DNA of 5,699 nt from Pseudomonadota bacterium. GTDB lineage: Bacteria; Pseudomonadota; Alphaproteobacteria; Rhodospirillales; Rhodospirillaceae. Positions 1 to 5,326 of this stretch are shown here, in pieces. Numbering within the stretch: the stretch's first letter is position 1; each line of letters begins with the position of its first letter. A program made the position numbers and the translations under genes. Under the pieces are notes generated by a model that saw nothing but the letters and a program-made list of their open reading frames with translations, was not told where the DNA came from and searched no databases. The stretch spans positions 1 through 5,699 of the forward strand of contig JAEWWF010000323.1 of the NCBI GenBank assembly GCA_023396465.1, given 5' to 3'.

Positions 1-5
1 ATCAT

Positions 6-11
6 CTCCTG
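6..11 (-). promoter_or_regulatory. Possible ribosome binding site for a gene off the left edge
   Basis: Read on the minus strand, positions 11-6 give CAGGAG, a good Shine-Dalgarno match, followed by only five more bases before the window ends. An ATG at 5-3 would be too close to be used, so the start codon would have to lie a few bases beyond the edge. If real, a further leftward gene follows tcuB about 130 bases downstream. The evidence is a single six-base match. Confidence 0.3.
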
Positions 12-50
12 CTCGCCCTAGAAACCGACGCCTGATCCGGTGTGATGGGG

Positions 51-67
51 GCCGCCAGGGTGGCGGC
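51..67 (-). repeat. Short hairpin competing with the larger stem
   Basis: GCCGCCA at 51-57 and TGGCGGC at 61-67 are perfect complements around a 3-base loop. The 61-67 segment is also one side of the larger stem, whose other side at 97-103 again reads GCCGCCA. The middle copy can therefore pair with either neighbour but not both, which is the geometry of mutually exclusive RNA folds. GC-rich sequence produces such pairs easily, so this could be chance. Confidence 0.35.
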
Positions 68-103
68 TGAAACGCGCCAGGGTCACGGGTGTTTCAGCCG
101 CCA
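61..103 (-). terminator. Inverted repeat behind tcuB; possible terminator or mRNA 3'-end hairpin
   Basis: Positions 61-73 (TGGCGGCTGAAAC) and 91-103 are perfect reverse complements: 13 bp of stem around a 17-base loop. The repeat starts 28 bases after the tcuB stop codon in the leftward direction, the usual place for a transcript end. It is not a textbook intrinsic terminator, because the minus-strand sequence after the stem is GC-rich (CCCTGGCGGC) with no run of T. It may instead protect the tcuB mRNA 3' end, mark a Rho-dependent end, or separate tcuB from a further gene. The fold is seen directly; the role is inferred. Confidence 0.5.
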
Positions 104-130
104 AACCATCTCGAGCGACGGGCGAGGGCG

Positions 131-1219
131 CTACTCGCCGCCGCCCGCGGGCTCGGGCTTGCCTGCCTCGGCGATCAGCGCCGCGAGGCGGAAGAACCCG
201 TGAACCATCTTGGAGAACGGCATCAGCAGGAACAGGACCGCCACCGTCGCCAAATGGATCGCCAGCAAGGCGCCGACGAGGGGCGTGCCGGTGGCCGCGT
301 AAAGGGTGAGGCCGGTCAAGGCGACGGCCCCCAGGAGCAGGATGAAAGCCATCTCGCCCCCCCACACCCGCGCCGCGCCAAGGCTGGGGTCGGCCTTCAG
401 CTTCAGCCAACCCAGGCCGACGGCGCCCGCCACCATCATCAGCCCCCCGGGCACGCCCAAAAGCTTGGGCAGGGACCACAGGGGATAGGGCGCCTCCCAG
501 CCCAGGGCGTAATGCATCACCGTTCCGCTGGCGGTTGCGGCGAAGCACAGAAGGAAGCCATACATCATCAGCTGGTGGAAAACGCGCCGGCGGTCGCTGA
601 ACCGATCGCCCACCTCGAAGTTGCAGCCCTCGCCATGGCCACCGGAGAGGTTCTTCATCCGGGCCGCGCTGTCGAAGGCGCGCAGGAGATGCGAAAGCCG
701 CACCCGTCCGCCGCCGACCTCGCGCCAATAGTCCCGAACGGCAAGGGCGATCAGCGCCAAGGGGAGGAGGAAGGCCGGAACGAAGATCGCGATGAGCGTG
801 TTATGGGCCAGATGGGCGTAGAACCCGGCGCCGCTCTCGGGGCGCAGGGCGGCCAGGGCCCAAAAGAAGAAGGTCAGCGCGACGATCAGAAGGCCGGCCA
901 TGGCGACGCCATGGGGTTGGAACAGCCGCGCCAGGGCGCGGGGGCGGGCCAGGCGCTCCCAGCTTTCCACCCGCACCTCGGCCAGAGCCGCCGGTATGTT
1001 GAGGGCGAATTCGTGCGGCGCGGTGTATTGGCACGAATAGTAACAGCCTCGGCAATTATGGCAGAGGTTGGCCAACTGCGTCAGGTCGCCTTCGGAAAAG
1101 GCTTTCTGACGGGTCATCGCCGGAAAGACCGAGCAGAAGCCTTCACAGTAGCGGCAGGCGTTGCAGATCTCGATCTGCCGGCGCGCCTCGTCGAACGCGA
1201 CGGTGGTGTCAAGCGACAT
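131..1219 (-). CDS. tcuB: Tricarballylate utilization protein TcuB (CitB-type membrane Fe-S electron carrier)
   Basis: This 362-residue inner-membrane protein is predicted to reoxidise the reduced FAD of TcuA and pass the electrons to the quinone pool, the role shown for Salmonella TcuB. The N-terminus carries two four-cysteine clusters typical of [4Fe-4S] sites: C19, C22, C25, C29 and C53, C56, C59, C63. About six hydrophobic segments follow, near residues 104-125, 139-161, 213-239, 250-272, 285-305 and 310-335. The family-typical GCNF stretch (198-201) precedes the conserved H215 and YGF region (220-222); H136, H139, H215 and H236 are possible haem ligands, which is inference. The start is fixed by AAGGAGG at 1235-1229, nine bases before the ATG. 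The gene overlaps the end of tcuA by 11 bases, so translation is probably coupled. Nothing appears truncated. Confidence 0.93.
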   Translation of the reverse strand: MSLDTTVAFDEARRQIEICNACRYCEGFCSVFPAMTRQKAFSEGDLTQLANLCHNCRGCYYSCQYTAPHEFALNIPAALAEVRVESWERLARPRALARLFQPHGVAMAGLLIVALTFFFWALAALRPESGAGFYAHLAHNTLIAIFVPAFLLPLALIALAVRDYWREVGGGRVRLSHLLRAFDSAARMKNLSGGHGEGCNFEVGDRFSDRRRVFHQLMMYGFLLCFAATASGTVMHYALGWEAPYPLWSLPKLLGVPGGLMMVAGAVGLGWLKLKADPSLGAARVWGGEMAFILLLGAVALTGLTLYAATGTPLVGALLAIHLATVAVLFLLMPFSKMVHGFFRLAALIAEAGKPEPAGGGE

Positions 1220-2600
1220 GGGCGGCGGCCTCCTTGCCCGCGATACGTCCGAACACTGTTCCGATCGTCATGCCGAACCCGGCGAGATAGCCCTGTCCAA
1301 GAATGGACCCGGCCATGATCTCCCCCGCCGCCCACAGGTTTTGGATGGGGCCGGTGGCGCCATGGACCTGGGCATGGGCGTCGACCTTCAGCCCGAGATA
1401 GGTGAAGGTCACGCCAGGGCGCAGTTCGTAGCCATAGAAGGGCGGCGTATCCAGCGGCCGGGCCCAATTGGTCTTCGGGATGTCCAGGCCCTCCGTCCGC
1501 ACCCCGTCCAACTCCGTCGGGTGGAACGATCCGGGCCGACAGGCGGCGTTGAAGCCGTCGACGGTGCGGCGCACCGCGGCCGGATCGAGCCCCATCTTGA
1601 CCGCCAGGTCTTCGAGGGTGTCGGCCTTCACGGGGGGGAAAACGGAGGGCATGAAGAGATCGATCGATTTGGCGTCGATGAGGGCATAGCCGACCTGATC
1701 GGGCTGCGCGGCGACCAACCGGCCCCAGATGGCATACCGCTTGGGCCAAACATCCTCGCCTTCGTCGTAAAACCGCTCGCCATTCTTGTTGAGCACGATG
1801 GAGAAGGGCACGCAGTCAAGCCGGGTGACGATGCCGCCGTCATATTTCGGCGCCCGGCCGTCGATGGCGACGGCGTGGCATTGGGTGGGATCGCCCACGG
1901 ATTCCGCCCCTTGATCCAGCATGTCGCGCAGCACGACACCCCGGTTGTAGGGCGTGCCCCGGATCAGGAAATTCCTTGCCGCCGGCCCCCAGGCGCGGGC
2001 CAACCACTCGACATCGGCTTGAAATCCGCCCGAGGCGAGGACGAAAGCCCGGGCCCGCACGGTGACCGGCGTCCCGGCGATTTCCGCCTCCAGATGGCTG
2101 ATGCGGGTATCGTCGAGGTGGACGTGTTTCACCTGCGCCTCGTAGGCGATCTTCACCCCAAGGCTGGTGGCCGTGTTGTAATAGGCGTTCACCAGCGCCT
2201 TGCCGCCCCCCAGGAAAAAGGCGTTGGTGCGCGACAGGGAGAGCGTCCCGGAGAGGGATGGCTGGAACCGCACCCCGTGCTCCTGCATCCAGGGCAGACA
2301 CTCCTCGGACGAGCGGATGGCCAGCCGGGCCAGCCCTTCATCGGTCTTGCCCTTGGTCACCAGCATGAGGTCGTGGAAATATTCCTCTTCCTCGTAGGAG
2401 CCGGTCAGGGGAAACGCGGGCCCCTTGTGCATGCAGCGGAAATTGCGGGTGTGGCGGGAGTTGCCACCGCGATAAGGTTTCGGGGCTCCCTCCAGGATCA
2501 GGACACGACAGCCTGCCTTGGCGGCCGTGATGGCGGCGCAGAGCGCCGCGTTGCCGCCCCCGACGACGGCGACATCGAATGTGTCGGGCCAGTCTTTCAT
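1209..2600 (-). CDS. tcuA: FAD-dependent tricarballylate dehydrogenase TcuA
   Basis: This 463-residue flavoprotein is predicted to oxidise tricarballylate to cis-aconitate, which then enters the TCA cycle; TcuB takes the electrons. A dinucleotide-binding fold opens the protein, with VVGGGNAALCAA at residues 12-23 and the FAD-ribose acidic residue E37 after the second strand. GGNSRHTRN (45-53) is a signature of the TcuA branch of the fumarate reductase/succinate dehydrogenase flavoprotein superfamily. Further branch-like stretches are ARLAIRSS, RTNAFFLGGGKALVNAYY, FLIRGT, FYDEGED.WPKRYAIWGRLVA and RPGVTFTYLGLKV. The C-terminal FAD region has AAGEIMAG (424-431) and GQGYLAGFGMTIG (435-447). Length matches the family (about 465). 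The start is supported by GGAGG at 2612-2608, seven bases upstream. It overlaps the regulator's stop by four bases (ATGA) and tcuB by 11. A relative acting on another tricarboxylic or unsaturated acid cannot be excluded. Confidence 0.95.
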   Translation of the reverse strand: MKDWPDTFDVAVVGGGNAALCAAITAAKAGCRVLILEGAPKPYRGGNSRHTRNFRCMHKGPAFPLTGSYEEEEYFHDLMLVTKGKTDEGLARLAIRSSEECLPWMQEHGVRFQPSLSGTLSLSRTNAFFLGGGKALVNAYYNTATSLGVKIAYEAQVKHVHLDDTRISHLEAEIAGTPVTVRARAFVLASGGFQADVEWLARAWGPAARNFLIRGTPYNRGVVLRDMLDQGAESVGDPTQCHAVAIDGRAPKYDGGIVTRLDCVPFSIVLNKNGERFYDEGEDVWPKRYAIWGRLVAAQPDQVGYALIDAKSIDLFMPSVFPPVKADTLEDLAVKMGLDPAAVRRTVDGFNAACRPGSFHPTELDGVRTEGLDIPKTNWARPLDTPPFYGYELRPGVTFTYLGLKVDAHAQVHGATGPIQNLWAAGEIMAGSILGQGYLAGFGMTIGTVFGRIAGKEAAAHVA

Positions 2601-3265
2601 ACTTCGTCCTCCAACGGAATTTCGCGGCCCCGCATGCCACGGAGTCGGGCCGAGAGCGCGGCCTCGACGTGAGCACGCATCGCCGCTTCTGCGCCTGCGG
2701 CGTCGCGGGCCTCAAGGGCATCCAGCACGGCGGCGTGCTCGGTCACCGCCGCTGCCGCGCGGTCGGGGTCCGTCAAGGTGCTGGGGCCGAGAATCAGCAA
2801 GGTCTTTTGCAGCGCGCTGATCGACTTCAGCAGGAAGCGATTGCGGGCGGCATCGAACAGCGTGCGGTGGAACTGCCGGTTCAGCTCCCGTGCCTGGGGG
2901 CCGGCCGGGGCGGCGGCGAGTTCGCTGTTGAGGGCCGCCAATTCGGCAAGCTCGATGCCGGAAGCCGCCCGTGCGGCCAGACGGGCGGCGGTTCCTTCCA
3001 GAACCGTCCGCATCTCGTAAAGCTCGACGATTTCCGCATGGTCGAGGGTGCGGATCGAAGCCCCTTGGCGGGGCAGGTGGATGATCAGGCCATCCGCTTC
3101 CAACTGGCGAATCGCCTCGCGCACGGGCGTGCGGCTGATGCCAAGCCGCTCCGCCAGCTCGGTTTCGCGCAGGCGCGTGCCCGGCGCCAGGGCGCCGCTG
3201 CGGATTTCTTCCAAAAGACGTCGGTAAGCCGCCTGGCCTTGCGGAATTTCGCTGTCTTCAGCCAT
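2597..3265 (-). CDS. GntR-family transcriptional regulator, FCD (FadR-type) subfamily
   Basis: This 222-residue DNA-binding protein is the first gene of the leftward operon and very likely controls it. Residues 12-75 form the GntR winged helix, with ETELAERLGISRTPVREAIRQLEADGLI (34-61) as the recognition unit. Residues from about 79 onward form the helical FCD ligand domain; N129, H133, H177 and H199 match the usual metal-binding set of that domain, which commonly senses small carboxylates. The ATG at 3265 is chosen because the frame upstream runs into the promoter palindrome and encodes no family-like sequence. A weak AAGCGAG lies eight bases before it. Regulation is probably autoregulatory through the palindrome 13 bases upstream. 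The ligand could be tricarballylate, citrate or aconitate; that is inference. Salmonella's tcu locus uses a LysR-type regulator, so TcuR is not an appropriate name. Confidence 0.95.
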   Translation of the reverse strand: MAEDSEIPQGQAAYRRLLEEIRSGALAPGTRLRETELAERLGISRTPVREAIRQLEADGLIIHLPRQGASIRTLDHAEIVELYEMRTVLEGTAARLAARAASGIELAELAALNSELAAAPAGPQARELNRQFHRTLFDAARNRFLLKSISALQKTLLILGPSTLTDPDRAAAAVTEHAAVLDALEARDAAGAEAAMRAHVEAALSARLRGMRGREIPLEDEV

Positions 3266-3278
3266 CGAACGAACTCGC

Positions 3279-3307
3279 TTGTGCCGGTTTGTATCCGGAT
3301 GTATACA
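3279..3307 (+). promoter_or_regulatory. Candidate promoter for the AbrB-family gene (rightward)
   Basis: A possible -35 TTGTGC (3279-3284) and -10 TATACA (3302-3307) are separated by 17 bases, the preferred sigma-70 spacing. The -10 matches four of six consensus bases and the -35 three of six, so the match is moderate. The implied start near 3314 gives a short leader that keeps the AAGGAG ribosome binding site. A second frame, TTGTAT (3289-3294) with GATACA (3312-3317), also has 17-base spacing and cannot be ruled out. Confidence 0.4.
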
Positions 3308-3328
3308 TCTGGATACAAACCGGCACAA
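3300..3328 (-). promoter_or_regulatory. Candidate promoter for the GntR-tcuA-tcuB operon (leftward)
   Basis: Because of the palindrome, the minus strand carries the identical elements: TTGTGC at 3328-3323 and TATACA at 3305-3300 with a 17-base spacer. The two -10 boxes overlap by four bases at the centre of symmetry (3302-3305). The implied start is near 3293. A regulator sitting on the core would cover both -10 elements at once. Element matches are moderate and no start site has been mapped. Confidence 0.4.
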
Positions 3329-3332
3329 GGAG
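3327..3332 (+). promoter_or_regulatory. Ribosome binding site that selects the GTG start at 3340
   Basis: AAGGAG lies seven bases before GTG 3340, an ideal distance. The in-frame ATG at 3352 is 19 bases away from it and has no closer match, and the in-frame ATG at 3289 lies inside the promoter palindrome. The GTG is therefore the best start. The first three bases of this site (AAG) belong to the palindrome arm. Confidence 0.7.
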
Positions 3333-3339
3333 ATTTGGT

Positions 3340-4380
3340 GTGTCGTCCGACATGTCAAAACGGGGGCTGACCCTCGCCCTCGCGGGGTTCGGGATGGCGG
3401 TGTTTCACCTTCTGGGGCTGCCGCTGCCCTTTCTGTTCGGACCAATGGCGGCCTGCCTGGTGGCCGCGCTCGCGGGGGCGCCCTTGAAGGGAATGGGGAC
3501 GGTTTCCGTGCTCGCGCGGACCGTCCTTGGCGTCGCGGTCGGGGCGTCGATCACGCCCGAGGTGGTGGCGCGTGTGCCGCAGATGGTGGGCAGCGTCGCG
3601 CTGGTGCCGGTCTATGTGGCGGTGATCGGGGTGGTCGGCGTGCCTTTCTTCCGCCGGCTTGGATATGATCCGGTCACGGCCTGGTACGCGGCGATGCCCG
3701 GCGGCTTGCAGGACATGGTGCTCTTCGGGCAGGAGGCCGGCGCCAATGTGCGGGCGCTGGCGCTCATTCACGCGACGCGGGTTCTCGCCATCGTGACGGT
3801 GGCGCCACTGATCTTGACCGGCCTTTACGGCGCCAGCCTCACCGGCGCGGTCGGAGCGCCCCTCCGCGACCTACCGGCGGTCGAGCTGCTCCTGATGGCG
3901 GCGGCGGCGGTGATCGGATGGAAAGGGGGGGAGCGCATCGGCCTGTTCGGCGCCTCCATCCTTGGCCCGATGATCGTGACGGCGGTCTTGTCCCTGAGCG
4001 GGCTGATCCACGCCCGCCCCCCGGCCGAGGCGATCCTGGGGGCGCAAATGTTCATCGGCATTGGCATCGGCGTGCAATATCTGGGGGTGACGCTGCGGGA
4101 GTTGCGCAGCTTCATCCTGTCGGGCTTGGCCTTCGTCGTCCTGTTGGCCGTCCTGGCGGGGATCTTCACCGAGATCGTCACCCTGACGGGGCTCGCCCAG
4201 CCGGCGGAAGGCTTCCTGGCCTTCGCGCCCGGCGGTCAGGCGGAGATGACGGTCTTGGCGCTGGTGGCCGGCGCCGACCTCGGTTTTGTCATCCTGCATC
4301 ATCTGACGCGGATCGTCGTCGTCATCCTGGGGGCGCCGGTGGCGGCGCGCCTGCTGAGGGTGAAAGCACCTCCGGATTGA
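3340..4380 (+). CDS. AbrB-family (PF05145) polytopic inner-membrane protein, possible organic-acid permease
   Basis: This 346-residue, very hydrophobic protein belongs to the Gram-negative membrane AbrB family, often mis-annotated as ammonia monooxygenase or as a transition-state regulator; it is not the Bacillus AbrB DNA-binding protein. The sequence shows the internal duplication of the family: LFGPM (32-36) recurs as ILGPM (207-211), PGGLQDM (120-126) as PGGQAEM (297-303), and HATR (144-147) as HLTR (321-324). The last two motif pairs are offset by 177 residues, so the protein is two homologous halves of several membrane helices each. The paired PGG and H..R motifs probably line a central site. 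Family function is poorly established. Placement divergent from a tcu operon that shows no tcuC makes a role in moving or sensing tricarboxylates reasonable, but this is inference. Translation starts at GTG 3340 (see its ribosome binding site). The last 59 bases overlap the convergent dehydrogenase gene. Confidence 0.9.
   Translation: MSSDMSKRGLTLALAGFGMAVFHLLGLPLPFLFGPMAACLVAALAGAPLKGMGTVSVLARTVLGVAVGASITPEVVARVPQMVGSVALVPVYVAVIGVVGVPFFRRLGYDPVTAWYAAMPGGLQDMVLFGQEAGANVRALALIHATRVLAIVTVAPLILTGLYGASLTGAVGAPLRDLPAVELLLMAAAAVIGWKGGERIGLFGASILGPMIVTAVLSLSGLIHARPPAEAILGAQMFIGIGIGVQYLGVTLRELRSFILSGLAFVVLLAVLAGIFTEIVTLTGLAQPAEGFLAFAPGGQAEMTVLALVAGADLGFVILHHLTRIVVVILGAPVAARLLRVKAPPD
4322..4380. other. 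59-bp convergent 3' overlap of two coding sequences
   Basis: The plus-strand AbrB-family gene (stop TGA at 4378-4380) and the minus-strand dehydrogenase gene (stop TGA at 4324-4322) share these bases in opposite orientation. On the plus strand they encode the end GAPVAARLLRVKAPPD; on the minus strand they encode the Pro/Ala-rich tail after NPEVL of the dehydrogenase. No terminator hairpin is visible between the genes, so transcripts from the two sides should overlap at their 3' ends. Confidence 0.88.
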
Positions 4381-5326
4381 CCAGATGAATGGGCTTTCCC
4401 GCCGCGAAGGCGTTCACCTGATCGAACACATCGCTGAATTGGAGATCGAACTCCTCTTCGGTGACGAACCCGATGTGAGGCGTCGCGATCACGCGCGGGT
4501 GGGATAAGATGGCATCGTCGGCGGCCCGGACCGGTTCGACATCGAACACATCGAGCGCGACGCGGCCGGGGCGGCCAGCCTCCAGCGCCGCCCGCAATGC
4601 CCCGGGAGCAATCAACCCGGCCCGGGCGGTGTTCACCAGAACCGATCGCGGGGACATCAGGGCAAGGTCATCGGCGGTGACGATGCCTTGGGTGTCTGGC
4701 GTCAGGCGCAGATGCAGGGTCACGATGTCGGCCTCCGCGAAGAAGGCGGCGCGGCTGGCGGCGACCTCGCCGCCGTCGGCGGCGGCCCGCGCCCGGCCGG
4801 CCTCCGATCCCCACCAGATCACCCGGGCGCCGAACGCCGCCGCATAGCCGGCGACCAGACGCCCGATGCGGCCGTGGCCATAGATGCCGAGGGTCTTGCC
4901 CCGCAGGGTGCGCCCGACCCCGGCCTGCCAAAGCCCGGCCTTGGCGCTGGCCATCTGGTGCGGCAGGTCGCGCAAGGCGGCGAGGATCAAGGCCCAGGTC
5001 AGTTCCGCGGCCGCATGATTCGGAACCTCGGCGGGCTTGCGCGACGTGAAGGCCACGCCTTGGGCCGTGCAGGCCGCCACGTCCACATGCGGCCAGGCGC
5101 CCCGCCCGGAGACCAGCCGCAGGCCCGGTAGGGCCCGCAGCAGATCCGCCGTGACGGGAGTCCGCTCACGGAACAGACAGAGGGCCTCGGCCCCGTCGAG
5201 CCGCGCCGCCAGCGCCGCGCCCTCGGCGTGATCGGTCCAGACGGTCACATCGTGCCCGCGCAGCCGATCGAAGCAGGGTAGGTGCCGTAGCGTGTCCGCC
5301 CAGTCGTCGAGGATATGGATATTCAT
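4322..5326 (-). CDS. D-2-hydroxyacid dehydrogenase, NAD(P)-dependent
   Basis: This 334-residue soluble enzyme interconverts a 2-hydroxy and a 2-keto acid with a nicotinamide cofactor; the substrate is unknown. The Rossmann motif is GHGRIG (150-155), in the context LRGKTLGIYGHGRIG. The catalytic triad is complete: R235 in NTARAGLI, E264 in DVFDVEP, and H284 in ATPHIGF. After the second Rossmann strand the sequence is WWGSE (171-175), without the Asp usual in strictly NAD-dependent members, so NADP use is possible. The substrate-side loop GRGAWPHVD (74-82) is typical of a proteobacterial subgroup of uncertain substrate. Residues 322-334 (PSAGAPPPAPPG region) extend past the point where relatives usually stop and lie antisense to the neighbouring gene. 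The ATG at 5326 overlaps the upstream stop as ATGA; GGAGGT at 5344-5339 is 12 bases away, rather far, which suggests translational coupling. The frame is open further upstream, but that part lies over the PrpF-family gene and is not family-like. Confidence 0.92.
   Translation of the reverse strand: MNIHILDDWADTLRHLPCFDRLRGHDVTVWTDHAEGAALAARLDGAEALCLFRERTPVTADLLRALPGLRLVSGRGAWPHVDVAACTAQGVAFTSRKPAEVPNHAAAELTWALILAALRDLPHQMASAKAGLWQAGVGRTLRGKTLGIYGHGRIGRLVAGYAAAFGARVIWWGSEAGRARAAADGGEVAASRAAFFAEADIVTLHLRLTPDTQGIVTADDLALMSPRSVLVNTARAGLIAPGALRAALEAGRPGRVALDVFDVEPVRAADDAILSHPRVIATPHIGFVTEEEFDLQFSDVFDQVNAFAAGKPIHLVNPEVLSPSAGAPPPAPPG

Larger units (their letters stand above)
1..130. other. Non-coding region downstream of tcuB
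   Basis: This stretch lies between the tcuB stop codon and the left window edge. I see no convincing coding sequence in it; open frames that cross it on either strand are shadows of tcuB. It holds a strong inverted repeat (61-73 with 91-103), a competing short hairpin (51-57 with 61-67) and, at the far edge, a purine-rich stretch on the minus strand that resembles a ribosome binding site for a gene lying outside the window. All likely activity is for leftward transcription continuing out of the tcu operon. Confidence 0.7.
3278..3329. promoter_or_regulatory. 52-bp near-perfect palindrome; candidate GntR operator and shared divergent promoter
   Basis: The arms 3278-3296 (CTTGTGCCGGTTTGTATCC) and 3311-3329 are exact reverse complements, and the central 12 bases (3298-3309, GATGTATACATC) are a perfect palindrome. 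The only asymmetric pair is G3297 with T3310, so 50 of 52 bases are symmetric around 3303/3304. It fills most of the 74 bases between the divergent start codons. The core ATGTATACAT (3299-3308) resembles sites bound by FCD-type GntR proteins. Three related boxes, GTATCC (3291), GTATAC (3301) and GGATAC (3311), begin exactly ten bases apart, about one helical turn, so a dimer or several dimers could bind one face. The symmetry is seen directly; binding by the adjacent regulator is inferred. Confidence 0.85.

Noticed and set aside
89..1318. Plus-strand open frame of 409 codons opposite tcuB
   Set aside because: The translation is low-complexity (Gln, Gly, Arg, His rich) without domain features, and it lies antisense to a gene with two complete cysteine clusters and clear membrane helices.
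1161..2672. Plus-strand open frame of 503 codons, longer than the tcuA gene it covers
   Set aside because: It is a GC-driven antisense shadow. The minus strand carries the full set of TcuA motifs, ribosome binding site and operon overlaps, while the plus-strand translation shows no recognisable domain.
3278..3329. Palindrome as an assembly fold-back artefact or mobile-element end
   Set aside because: The flanking sequences diverge at once on both sides and continue into intact, different genes. No transposase, target duplication or second copy is present in the window.
3289..3339. In-frame ATG start at 3289 for the AbrB-family gene
   Set aside because: This ATG lies within the promoter palindrome, upstream of the likely transcription start, and has no ribosome binding site. 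GTG 3340 has AAGGAG at the ideal distance. The palindrome makes the same MYPDVYI peptide appear on both strands, which is a consequence of the symmetry and not of coding.
3266..3445. 60-codon N-terminal extension of the GntR regulator
   Set aside because: It would run through the palindrome and into the AbrB-family gene. The winged helix starts normally from the ATG at 3265.
4421..4553. Repeated 13-mer ATCGAACACATCG at about 4421 and 4541
   Set aside because: Both copies encode the peptide DVFD in the dehydrogenase (residues 259-262 and 299-302) with the same preferred codons. This looks like coincidence in coding sequence, not a functional repeat.
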